Below, in pieces: positions 1-7,141 of a stretch of DNA of 18,231 nt. Under the pieces are notes generated by a model. The model ran no database searches. It saw only the letters and a program-made list of their open reading frames with translations, and was not told the origin of the DNA. Numbering within the stretch: position 1 is the stretch's first letter; each line of letters opens with the position of its first letter. The DNA comes from UBA493 sp035655435. GTDB taxonomy: Archaea; Iainarchaeota; Iainarchaeia; Iainarchaeales; Iainarchaeaceae. The translations under genes and the position numbers were made by a program. The DNA is taken from assembly GCA_035655435.1 (NCBI GenBank), contig DASRUN010000005.1:1-18231 (forward strand). The letters are read 5' to 3'.

Positions 1-1845
1 TCCAACTGCATAAATTGTTATTCCTGCATTTCTGGCCGCTTGTGCTTCGCTTATTGCTGTTGGTCCATCATCTGCCTTTCCATCACTTAGCATAACCATG
101 AATTGAAGGGTATCTTCGTCAGGGTTTCCGTTATTGATGAGTTCGTTTTTTGCTATGCGTATTCCGGGTGTCATAAATGTTTGTCCGCTTGGGATCAATG
201 CATCAATAGCGTTATTTACCTCTTGTATATTAGTTGTAAGTTCCTGATCAGGATTCGGATCAGGTATTTGTGGGCGGATTTGTGCATTAAAACTCATAAG
301 TCCCATTCGATCTCCTTCATCAGTGTTCCATCCTGCATCATTCACGAATTCATGTGCTGCAAGTTTTGCCTGTATCATTTTGGAGTTGTTTTGAAGGCTT
401 AAGTTTACAAGCGCGTTTTCTCCCGCAATAACAGCAAAGTACATGAATTCTTCCGCGTGCCATTTATCTAAATAAAAGTCTTGTATGCCTGTAATTTCCG
501 TTTGGATTTGTGGGTTAGGTTGAACACTGAAGGGGCTAAAAGTTACATCTAGTTTTTGAATTCTTCTCGGGCTTGTTTGTAAAAGTCTGTATACGGTGTT
601 TCCGTTCACAAAAACAAATCTTGTTGAACCTGGTTGTGTTCCAAGCAGCACAGGGATTTGTGGCGCGGTTACATCAAGAAACTGTAATCCTTGTTGTGAT
701 CCAACATAAGCCAGATTTCCCTGAACAAATATGCTGAAAACATTAAAGTTTGGTGATCCATATGTAATAGGTACTCCCATACTTCCGGGATTTGAAACAT
801 TTATGATTTTTAATTTAGCTGCGCCGCCTGCAATGTATGCGAAATTGTTTTCCACAAAAATATCAAACGGAGTCATGTTCGGATCTGTAAATGTCATGCT
901 TCCTGCTTCGCTCATGCTTCCTGTTGATGGTGCATTTATAATTCTCAATGTTGGTCTTCCTGCTTGAGTTGTGAGCGCGTATACAATATTATTTTTAACA
1001 AAAAGTTTGTGAACTTCTACACTTCCCAAAGAAATTCTTCCTAACGGTTCGAAAGCGTCATTTACTGCAAGCGGATCTTTTGTAACTCTAATAACATAAT
1101 TCTGATCCGTGGTTTTTGCAAGCACAAATATTTCTCCGGAAGCTTCTTCTCCATGAACATCATAAACAACTCCAGGATCATAGGTTGGCGGGTTTGAATC
1201 AAGTAGATTTTCCGGATTTGAAGTATTTAATTTTCTCAGTCCAAAGTGTCCGTCTGCTAAATACGCGGTTCCCTGTTCAAGGTAAACTCCTTTTGCAGCG
1301 GATGTTTGTGATCGTCTAGCTATATCGAGTGGTTCTTCAAAAGCTCCATTCCATGCCATTGATCCGGATTCATCAAATACAATCATGAGATCTATTATTC
1401 CTCTTCCGCCGATTTCTCCGCCGACATTGGATGTGAGTATTTGTTTTTTGATTGTTCCAACAGTTTGTTTTCCGGAAGAATCATCTGTTGAACTACATCC
1501 ACTTATCGGCGTTCCCTCTATTGTTATATAACATTCATATCCGCTCGGCATCATTAACGCTGACGACCCAAGGCTTTGCAATTTTGTTTTGTTAATGCAT
1601 CCATATAATTTGTATCCTTGTTCTGCAAAGTTTATTCCGCCTTCATCCCCTATTGGTTCGCATTTTGCCGTGCCTGTTATCGCATTGTTAACTCCGCCAA
1701 GGATTATTTGTAGTTCGTTTTGTGAATTAATTTCTTTTGTTTGATTGGAACTGATTTCATAAAAATCCAGGAGCATTCCTATTGCTAGCACTGTGATGAC
1801 CATTGCAATTACAAAATCCAATGAAAATAATTGTCCTTTTTTCAT
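1..1845 (-). CDS. Prepilin-leader VWA protein with nested LVIVP-like beta-propeller (3' end outside window)
   Basis: Open from the ATG at 1845 to the window edge, giving 615 residues with the C-terminus missing. It starts MKKGQLFSLD followed by a hydrophobic segment (about 11-30), an archaeal class III prepilin leader predicted to be cut before Gln5. Residues about 45-150 form a cysteine-containing head. A VWA domain follows: MIDAS DESGS at 158-162, then TFMT (556-559) and LSDG (586-589), so all three metal-site motifs are present. Between the first motif and the expected first helix (about 490) lie about 320 residues with blade-like repeats of the type FVxxNxxYxxxxxxGLxxxD near 187, 280, 315, 350 and 395, resembling LVIVP beta-propeller repeats. 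The ATG overlaps the upstream stop as ATGA, implying translational coupling. Seen: leader, MIDAS motifs, repeats. Inferred: surface or pilus-tip adhesin. The acidic residue is at +6 of the mature protein rather than the usual +5. Confidence 0.85.
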   Translation of the reverse strand, partial: MKKGQLFSLDFVIAMVITVLAIGMLLDFYEISSNQTKEINSQNELQIILGGVNNAITGTAKCEPIGDEGGINFAEQGYKLYGCINKTKLQSLGSSALMMPSGYECYITIEGTPISGCSSTDDSSGKQTVGTIKKQILTSNVGGEIGGRGIIDLMIVFDESGSMAWNGAFEEPLDIARRSQTSAAKGVYLEQGTAYLADGHFGLRKLNTSNPENLLDSNPPTYDPGVVYDVHGEEASGEIFVLAKTTDQNYVIRVTKDPLAVNDAFEPLGRISLGSVEVHKLFVKNNIVYALTTQAGRPTLRIINAPSTGSMSEAGSMTFTDPNMTPFDIFVENNFAYIAGGAAKLKIINVSNPGSMGVPITYGSPNFNVFSIFVQGNLAYVGSQQGLQFLDVTAPQIPVLLGTQPGSTRFVFVNGNTVYRLLQTSPRRIQKLDVTFSPFSVQPNPQIQTEITGIQDFYLDKWHAEEFMYFAVIAGENALVNLSLQNNSKMIQAKLAAHEFVNDAGWNTDEGDRMGLMSFNAQIRPQIPDPNPDQELTTNIQEVNNAIDALIPSGQTFMTPGIRIAKNELINNGNPDEDTLQFMVMLSDGKADDGPTAISEAQAARNAGITIYAVG

Positions 1846-2246
1846 GGAGAAGCCCCTAGTGTTACTTCTGTGTCACATTCAAATTCCTGTGGAGTAGAAT
1901 TTCCGTTGATTGTGATTCCGCTGATGTCCAGTCCTTCAAATTTTGATTCTTCTCCGCCGCTTGAAACGGTTATAGAAGTTGCTTCAATATTTATTGTGCA
2001 TTCAATCGGCGAATTATTTTCATCCAATCCGAGTGTTTTTGACTTGAATTCTATTGTTGTTCCAAATGTTTTTGCTGATGAAATTACAGAATAAACATTA
2101 TTCCTAATTGCCTTCAGTGAGCCATTTGTTGTTGTGTCATTTACCTGTTCTTCAAGGTTGTTTGCGTGTGCTATGTAAATGTTAAAGAATATTATTGCTA
2201 TGACAAGTGTGAGCAGGAGATCTAAGCTAAGTTGGCCTTTTTTCAT
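1842..2246 (-). CDS. Class III prepilin-like minor pilin
   Basis: 134 residues beginning MKKGQLSLDLLLT, then a hydrophobic stretch to about residue 28. This is a KGQ prepilin leader with an acidic residue (Asp) at +5 of the predicted mature protein. The rest is a soluble head rich in Thr, Ser and Asn with two cysteines (about residues 83 and 123), suggesting a disulfide. It is the first gene of a two-gene unit: a TATA-like box sits about 24 nt upstream of the ATG, and its TGA overlaps the ATG of the VWA/propeller gene. The pairing suggests a minor pilin or chaperone-like partner for that large protein. The head matches no family I can name. Confidence 0.8.
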   Translation of the reverse strand: MKKGQLSLDLLLTLVIAIIFFNIYIAHANNLEEQVNDTTTNGSLKAIRNNVYSVISSAKTFGTTIEFKSKTLGLDENNSPIECTINIEATSITVSSGGEESKFEGLDISGITINGNSTPQEFECDTEVTLGASP

Positions 2247-2261
2247 TGTTATGATTAATGA

Positions 2262-2277
2262 TTTATTATAATATAAG
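2262..2277 (-). promoter_or_regulatory. TATA-like box for the minor-pilin/VWA unit
   Basis: On the minus strand this reads as an uninterrupted A/T run containing TTATATTATAA, centred about 24 nt upstream of the ATG at 2246. That is the distance expected for an archaeal TATA box driving a leaderless or very short-leader transcript. It lies in the 63-nt gap after gpmA. Confidence 0.6.
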
Positions 2278-2309
2278 TCTTATCGCCCATGGCAAAATTG
2301 AGGTTAATT

Positions 2310-2999
2310 TTATTCTAAGTAATAGTGCCTAATTGGTTTGAGTTTTTCATCCAATTCGTAAACCAAGGGCTTTCCTGTAGGTATTTCAATTTGGGTTATT
2401 TCCTCATTGCTTACATTATCCAGGTATTTTATTATTGCTCTAATACTGTTTCCGTGCGCCGAAACAAGGATTTTTTTACCTTTTTTGATTACAGGTTCTA
2501 TTTTCTTTTTCCAGTATGGAATCGTTCTTTCATAATTGTCCTTCAAACTCTCTGTTGTTGGAATCATTTTCCTTGGAACATCTTTATACATTTCCATATT
2601 TCCGGGATAGTACTCGCTTTTCTTGCTTATTTCTGGGGGTTGCACATCATAGCTTCTTCTCCAAATATGTACTTGTTCTTCCCCATATTTTTTTTTCATT
2701 TCATCCTTGTTCAATCCCGTTAATCCGCCGTAAAATCTTTCCATTAATCCAATATTTTTTTTAACAGGAATTTTAAGCTCCATTTCTTTGAGAATTATTT
2801 CTTCTGTATCAATCGCACGTTTCAAAAGCGAAGTGTAACAAACATCAAAAGTGAATTTATTTTTTTTTAGAATCTCGGCACATTTTTTTGATTCTTCGAT
2901 TCCTTTTTTTGTAAGAGGAACATCAACCCAACCCGTAAATCTGTTTTGCAGATTCCACTCGCTCTGTCCATGTCTTACTAAAACAATTTTGTATGTCAT
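2310..2999 (-). CDS. gpmA: 2,3-bisphosphoglycerate-dependent phosphoglycerate mutase
   Basis: 229 residues of the histidine phosphatase superfamily. The enzyme interconverts 3- and 2-phosphoglycerate through a phospho-histidine in lower glycolysis and gluconeogenesis. The phosphorylated histidine is His10 in LVRHGQSEWN, the second histidine is His182 in SAHGNSIRA, and the general-acid glutamate lies in ERFYGGLTGLNK (Glu87). The TTESLKD segment near 148 is typical of dPGM rather than broad phosphatases. The family usually has His where this protein has Phe89 (ERHYG to ERFYG). Slightly shorter than bacterial GpmA (about 250). The ATG lies 3 nt after the JAMM gene's stop, behind AAGTGAT, so the two are probably co-transcribed. 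Cofactor-dependent PGM is not the usual archaeal form, so transfer from bacteria is plausible. Confidence 0.92.
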   Translation of the reverse strand: MTYKIVLVRHGQSEWNLQNRFTGWVDVPLTKKGIEESKKCAEILKKNKFTFDVCYTSLLKRAIDTEEIILKEMELKIPVKKNIGLMERFYGGLTGLNKDEMKKKYGEEQVHIWRRSYDVQPPEISKKSEYYPGNMEMYKDVPRKMIPTTESLKDNYERTIPYWKKKIEPVIKKGKKILVSAHGNSIRAIIKYLDNVSNEEITQIEIPTGKPLVYELDEKLKPIRHYYLE

Positions 3000-3002
3000 T
3001 TT

Positions 3003-3362
3003 TCATATCACTTTTAATGTAATTTTTTTTCCCGTACTTCCAAATCCTCTTATTGTTTCAATATCGTATGGGTAACTAATGATTAAATGTATTTCCCCGC
3101 TTTTCCTGAAAGCATCCAAATCAGCATCGGATGGGTGATTATATTCTGATGGGTGTGAGTGAACCGTTCCAATTATTTCTCTGTCAAATGGAACTAAATC
3201 TAATCTGTAGCTTGAAAAGTCCTTTCCGAATGTTGCGGGAACAATTACAAGTTCCTCTATTATTCTGTTTTTTCCTCCGAGCATTGAAAAAAATTCGTTT
3301 GGATAAATGTTTTTTGCCGCGATTATTATTGATTCGAGAACTTCTTTTTTGATTTGGTACAT
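3003..3362 (-). CDS. JAMM/MPN+ metalloprotease
   Basis: 119 residues from the ATG at 3362. It has the complete JAMM zinc signature: Glu23 in NEFFSML, His68 and His70 in HSHP, Ser78 and Asp81 in SDAD, with the standard spacing. Single-domain archaeal JAMM proteases of this size are known to release ubiquitin-like SAMP modifiers from proteins or to process sulfur-carrier proteins; which applies here cannot be told. A longer reading frame runs back to a TTG at 3404 inside the upstream gene, but the ATG start opens directly with the first beta/alpha elements of the fold. It lies 25 nt after the TctA-like gene and 3 nt before gpmA, suggesting one transcript. Confidence 0.85.
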   Translation of the reverse strand: MYQIKKEVLESIIIAAKNIYPNEFFSMLGGKNRIIEELVIVPATFGKDFSSYRLDLVPFDREIIGTVHSHPSEYNHPSDADLDAFRKSGEIHLIISYPYDIETIRGFGSTGKKITLKVI

Positions 3363-3387
3363 TCTATTAGTATGTTTTTCTTTTTTT

Positions 3388-4560
3388 TTAAATGCGCATG
3401 CCAAGGTAAAATAAGAGTGTTGGAATGATCAGGAACGCCATTGCATTGCTTCTTTTTGTTCCTGCTCCAATTCCAAAAAAGCTTATTCCTGCAGCGCACG
3501 CACACACCAAAAGTCCCAATACTCCCGAGGAAAAGAAAACAACCGCAACAACAATTGCAAATATTACCATGCTTAGTTTTTGGTAATTGATTATTTTGAA
3601 TAATTTGATAGCCCAAAATGCGGTTTTTTCTGTTATTATTGTGGAAAACCCTGCTGAAGTAATTGCCGTAATTCCAAATAAGAGGAAAATTCCAAAATTA
3701 AGTTCAAACATTCCATTGAGTGCTACAGCCATTCCCGTTCTTGTTTTTTCAAGCGCAAATAACATTAGAATGCTGAAAATCAAATTTCCTGTATTCATTC
3801 CCCCCGTTATTATGAGATAGTCTTCTCTTTTCATTTTTGGAAAAATCTTTTTTATCATAAATGCCGCTTGCCCCGGTCCAATTCCGGGGAATACTGCGGT
3901 TAACCCGGATGCAATTCCTGTTATTGCTCCTTTTGATATTTTGTGTTTTGGGTTTGTTTTCTTTTGTTCTGGTATTTTTATTTTTGAAAAAATTGATTGT
4001 ATTATGCTCGGTATTGCAAAAAATCCTATTACAAGTGCTATGATTGAATTTTTTATTCCGGAATCAAGTGCTATTATTCCAAGTGCGCCGGATAAAAATA
4101 TTACAATGATTGCTTCGATTTTTTTTCCTTCGCTAAAAACCATTATTGCAAGAACAAGAACAAGCAGTGCGGGGATGAATATAGGCAATTGCTCTCCGTA
4201 ATTTATTGCAAAGGAATAGAAGAATGGCGCGAGAATTATTGCAAAAAGTGTTGTTGTTATTCCTCCAAAAATAGTTAGTTGTATTGCTTCAATTCCTTTT
4301 CCTTCAAGAAGCATTTGTTGACCCGGCATTATTGTGAGAAAATTCTCTTCAGATGCGGCTCCGAATAAAATATTCGGGATTGCGTCAACAAAGGAATGCG
4401 TTATGCTCATTGAAATTATTAGAAGCGCAAGTGCAAGAGTTTTTTCTATTGGGAGAATTAGTGCTATGAATGCAATTGTATTTGCATGAATTCCGGGAAC
4501 CAATCCTGTTATTGTTCCGATTGCCATTCCGAGGAAAATGAATGCAATTTCTTCAATCAA
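3388..4560 (-). CDS. TctA-family (DUF112-like) integral membrane transporter
   Basis: 390 residues, almost entirely hydrophobic helices. Two inverted-repeat-type motifs match the TctA family: GLVPGIH at 19-25 and GLTAVFPGIGPGQ at 219-231, each of the G-x-x-P-G-x form. In bacteria TctA is the large membrane subunit of tripartite tricarboxylate transporters; archaeal relatives (COG1784-like) are shorter and lack the other subunits nearby, so the substrate is unknown. No periplasmic-binding TctC or small TctB gene is seen here. The start is TTG at 4560, overlapping the end of the OB-fold gene by 8 nt, so translation is probably coupled. No ATG precedes the first conserved motif. Confidence 0.8.
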   Translation of the reverse strand: MIEEIAFIFLGMAIGTITGLVPGIHANTIAFIALILPIEKTLALALLIISMSITHSFVDAIPNILFGAASEENFLTIMPGQQMLLEGKGIEAIQLTIFGGITTTLFAIILAPFFYSFAINYGEQLPIFIPALLVLVLAIMVFSEGKKIEAIIVIFLSGALGIIALDSGIKNSIIALVIGFFAIPSIIQSIFSKIKIPEQKKTNPKHKISKGAITGIASGLTAVFPGIGPGQAAFMIKKIFPKMKREDYLIITGGMNTGNLIFSILMLFALEKTRTGMAVALNGMFELNFGIFLLFGITAITSAGFSTIITEKTAFWAIKLFKIINYQKLSMVIFAIVVAVVFFSSGVLGLLVCACAAGISFFGIGAGTKRSNAMAFLIIPTLLFYLGMRI

Positions 4561-4909
4561 CTTTTTTCACTTCACTGATTATTATTTGCAGTTCGTTTTT
4601 GTATAATGCAATTTTTCCTCTTGCTTGTATTGTTGCATTTTCTTTGAGTAAAATTATTTGTTCGTTTTTTGGTGAAAAATAAACCGCGTTTATCGAACCG
4701 TTATTCTCAATTTGGAAAAATGCGTTTCCGTTGCTTAATGAAAGATCTTTTATTGTTCCTGTGAGGATTGCTTTTTCCCCTTCATTGCTTTGGGTTATTG
4801 TTCCTATTTGAAAGGCTTTTTCTTGCGGGAGTAAAAAAATTAGTGCTATAATTCCGATTATTCCAATAGCAAGTCCAATATATTTTGTGCTCTCTAATCT
4901 GATTTCCAT
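4553..4909 (-). CDS. Membrane-anchored OB-fold protein
   Basis: 118 residues. A short basic/polar N-terminus is followed by one transmembrane helix (about 10-28) and then an all-beta domain of about 85 residues. Segments such as AILTGTIKDLSLSNGNAFFQI and the closing IQARGKIALYKNELQIIIS have the strand pattern of the nucleic-acid-binding (tRNA_anti-like) OB fold. The family can bind nucleic acids or oligosaccharides; with a membrane anchor the ligand is unclear. Its 3' end overlaps the TctA-like gene, suggesting a functional partnership. An A/T-rich stretch near 4930-4942 may be its TATA box, but it is weak. Confidence 0.65.
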   Translation of the reverse strand: MEIRLESTKYIGLAIGIIGIIALIFLLPQEKAFQIGTITQSNEGEKAILTGTIKDLSLSNGNAFFQIENNGSINAVYFSPKNEQIILLKENATIQARGKIALYKNELQIIISEVKKVD

Positions 4910-4996
4910 GTGTATTTTAGTAGTAAAAAAGAATAATAATTCGTTGATTGACGTATTAATAGAGTAATTTCTCGGTTATTTTGGGTTTATTCAGCT

Positions 4997-5353
4997 TTAA
5001 CAGAGCATTCTTTCCAAATTAATCGGATTCACGTGTACTTCCACGTTTTTAGTATTTCCAATTGTCTCTTGTATTTTGTTTGCAATTTTGCCTTCAAGGC
5101 TGGGTTCATTCGGATCCGGGTTTGCAAATAAGAAAACTCTGTATTCTTCAGGGCATTCAATTGCTTCAACTTTTTCTAGGTATGTTGTTTGTTGAAGTGA
5201 TTGTGTTTCTCCAATGAATGCTTGCCTTGCTGCGGCTGTTACGAAAATATCATTTTGCTGTGCGGCAAATCTTAGTACTACAAATGTTGTAAGTGTTATG
5301 ATGACAACGGTAAGGACAATTATTTCAATGCTCGCCTGTCCTTTTTCATTCAT
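4997..5353 (-). CDS. Class III prepilin, minor pilin
   Basis: 118 residues starting MNEKGQASIEIIVLT. The predicted EppA cleavage falls between Gly5 and Gln6, giving a mature N-terminus with Glu at +5, the residue used in pilin assembly. A hydrophobic helix runs to about residue 27, followed by a charged head with two cysteines, one of them the last residue. This is the last gene of the pilus operon: the ATG lies 7 nt after the preceding pilin's stop, preceded by AGTGATA, a Shine-Dalgarno-like sequence. An 87-nt gap without a gene follows before the OB-fold gene. Probably a minor pilin. Confidence 0.85.
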   Translation of the reverse strand: MNEKGQASIEIIVLTVVIITLTTFVVLRFAAQQNDIFVTAAARQAFIGETQSLQQTTYLEKVEAIECPEEYRVFLFANPDPNEPSLEGKIANKIQETIGNTKNVEVHVNPINLERMLC

Positions 5354-5360
5354 TGTATCA

Positions 5361-5855
5361 CTAAATCTGTTCGAACGTTGCTTCTACTCTACTGCTGGTT
5401 CCAGCTTCAATTTTTTCAACCGTAACTTTGTAGAGTGCCGGTGCTGCAGGAACAGGATTGCATGTGAACGTTGTTCCAACATTAATTGTTTTTGTGCAAA
5501 CTGATGGATTGTCAGTAGTGCATTTTCCGGGAGCATTAATTGTTCTTTTTGCAGTGTATGAAATTGTTATTGAATTTGGTGCTGCAATTGGAGTACACGT
5601 GAAAGTCGAATTTTCCGGAACAACAATTTCAATTGTTTGTCTTGTTCCTTCTCCCGATAGTGAAACATATTGTATTGTTCCTGAAAGTTTTTCCGCGGAC
5701 CCAACTAACTTGGCAATTCCCGCGGTGTCTTCCGCCGCATTTCCGGCCGCATCGGCTCCGGGAATTATAGCCGTTGAAATGTAAAGTATTGAAAGAAGAA
5801 GTATCAATAGGAATTCTACACTTGCTTGTCCTTTGTTCATAATATTATGTTCCAT
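5361..5855 (-). CDS. Class III prepilin with large cysteine-containing head
   Basis: 164 residues, leader MEHNIMNKGQASVEFLL, cleavage predicted before Gln10 and Glu at +5. The head carries four cysteines and a repeated TFTCxP motif (two copies, about 60 residues apart), suggesting a beta-rich, disulfide-bonded domain. Two starts compete. The ATG at 5855 has CAGGAG 7 nt upstream and overlaps the peptidase gene by 19 nt. The ATG at 5840 (Met6) makes a 4-nt ATGA overlap with the peptidase stop and gives the short leader typical of this class. I list the longer form because of its ribosome binding site. At about 160 residues it is roughly twice the size of the likely major pilins, so a minor or accessory pilin is more likely. 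Confidence 0.85.
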   Translation of the reverse strand: MEHNIMNKGQASVEFLLILLLSILYISTAIIPGADAAGNAAEDTAGIAKLVGSAEKLSGTIQYVSLSGEGTRQTIEIVVPENSTFTCTPIAAPNSITISYTAKRTINAPGKCTTDNPSVCTKTINVGTTFTCNPVPAAPALYKVTVEKIEAGTSSRVEATFEQI

Positions 5856-6952
5856 AAAACATCTCCTGTTAATTGAAGCGTTAGGTACGCAATTAGGATT
5901 GCTGGCACGAATGCGAGGGTTTTTCTCACAAAAATTTTTTTGGGTGCAGCTCCTTTTTGCGCCATTGCTTTGAGTTTTTCCGCTTCCTGTGCTGTTAAGC
6001 CTCCCGCTCTATTTGGGCTTGAAATTATTTTTCCTTGCGGTTTGAAGTCCGCGAGGAGGTTTTCCATTCTATTATTCATTATGTTCTTTATAACCTTTTT
6101 TATGCTAGGTCCCTCGATTAATTCCGCTTTCCCGTTGTTTTCCACAATATAACAATCAGGAATCATTCCTTCCTCGATTTTTTGCGTTTCAATTTCTTCC
6201 TTGAACGCATATTCCTTGCTCTCGCTGTAAATTTTCCATAGGGTGTAAATCAATATCAGCGGAACAAAAGTTGTGAAAAAATTGAATGCAAATTTTTCCG
6301 CGGAAAAATATAATCCGGTTGCGCCAATCAATATTGTTATTGCTTGCTTTATTTTCATTGGAAGAATTGCCGCAATTATGAGTATTGGAAGGACAAGTAT
6401 TGCTTCCTGTTTTAATTGTGCGAGAATTATTGTTGCTCCGGCAATTAGTATTCCGGTTCCAATAAGAGTAAGAATTTTTTCTCTTAGCGCTGCTGCAACT
6501 ATTGTTCTTACTTTTGCGTGTTTAAAGATTGTTCCAATGCTCATTGCAATTCCTAATGGGAGAACCGCAAATGCGGAGTAAATAATTAATTCTATTGGAA
6601 ATATTGGAAGCGTTGTTGTTGTGAATGGCCATTGAATTAGAGAAATTTGCTTTGCGAGTATTGCATAGTTTATTGGATTGAGTATTGCTATTGCTGTTAC
6701 AAGTTTTACATCTCCTCCCGCCCATACTCCGGTTTTCCACAAAAAGTATGCGGCAATGAATGCAATCAATCCCGCGATTGCGCTTTGTTGTATTGGTTCA
6801 AGTGAATTCAATTGATAGCTTTCAATTGCTTTTAGTGCAAATCCAATAATTACTAATGCATAGGTTAGTTTGTTGTAGACCATTCTTTCTTTGAGGTCTG
6901 TATAGGTTGCGATTAAAAGTCCGGCAAGGGAGATTAGAAAATAGTGGATCAA
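5837..6952 (-). CDS. eppA: EppA/FlaK-like prepilin peptidase (A24 aspartic protease)
   Basis: 371 residues, polytopic membrane protein. The two catalytic aspartates of the A24 family are visible: Asp19 in TDLKERMVYN and Asp81 in WAGGDVKL (the GxGD-type motif). It would cleave the leader of the KGQ prepilins in this locus on the cytoplasmic side of the membrane. The length, well above FlaK/PibD (about 230), and the long C-terminal extension with extra membrane helices match methanogen EppA-type peptidases. A cytoplasmic segment (about 225-335) precedes the last helix. The start is TTG at 6952, since the next Met (24) would remove Asp19; it lies 6 nt after the 56-residue prepilin gene. Placement among six prepilin genes supports the role. 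The symbol rests on length and context, not an alignment. Confidence 0.88.
   Translation of the reverse strand: MIHYFLISLAGLLIATYTDLKERMVYNKLTYALVIIGFALKAIESYQLNSLEPIQQSAIAGLIAFIAAYFLWKTGVWAGGDVKLVTAIAILNPINYAILAKQISLIQWPFTTTTLPIFPIELIIYSAFAVLPLGIAMSIGTIFKHAKVRTIVAAALREKILTLIGTGILIAGATIILAQLKQEAILVLPILIIAAILPMKIKQAITILIGATGLYFSAEKFAFNFFTTFVPLILIYTLWKIYSESKEYAFKEEIETQKIEEGMIPDCYIVENNGKAELIEGPSIKKVIKNIMNNRMENLLADFKPQGKIISSPNRAGGLTAQEAEKLKAMAQKGAAPKKIFVRKTLAFVPAILIAYLTLQLTGDVLWNIIL
5863..5868 (-). promoter_or_regulatory. Ribosome binding site favouring the 5855 start
   Basis: Minus strand CAGGAG, 7 nt before the ATG at 5855 and 22 nt before the ATG at 5840. It lies inside the 3' end of the peptidase gene. 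The spacing favours the upstream ATG for the prepilin. Confidence 0.55.
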
Positions 6953-6958
6953 TTTGAA

Positions 6959-7129
6959 TCAGCTTAAGAGTGTTGAAACTGATTTGTCTGTGTTTTCCAC
7001 GACTTTACTTAGTGCCCTGTCGGATATTATTGAGACATTGAAAGCAATGACGGTTACGGCGATTACAAGCAGCACCGCAAACAATACGGTGAGCAAATAT
7101 TCAATCGCAACCTGTCCTCTTTCATCCAT
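6959..7129 (-). CDS. Very short class III prepilin (56 residues)
   Basis: An open frame of 56 codons starting MDERGQVAIEYLLTVLFAV and ending in TLLS before a TGA. The leader is RGQ with Glu at +5, followed by one hydrophobic helix to about residue 34 and a charged tail of about 22 residues with no globular head and no cysteine. The ATG lies 12 nt after the preceding pilin's stop, behind AAAGTGAT, and the stop is 6 nt before the peptidase start. The exact prepilin motif and operon position make it a real gene despite its size. It may be a stripped-down pilin subunit or an assembly initiator. Confidence 0.85.
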   Translation of the reverse strand: MDERGQVAIEYLLTVLFAVLLVIAVTVIAFNVSIISDRALSKVVENTDKSVSTLLS

Positions 7130-7141
7130 TAAAAAATCACT

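Noticed and set aside
2325..2764. Plus-strand open frames rich in Phe and Tyr opposite gpmA
   Set aside because: They overlap fully with a well-supported gpmA on the minus strand and resemble no family.
3363..3404. TTG-initiated extension of the JAMM protease
   Set aside because: The extra 14 residues are Lys-rich, lie mostly in the upstream gene and precede an ATG that begins the domain cleanly.
4910..4996. Possible small RNA or riboswitch in the gap after the pilus operon
   Set aside because: The 87 nt are A/T-rich with no convincing stem-loop or conserved core; at most a weak promoter for the OB-fold gene is visible.
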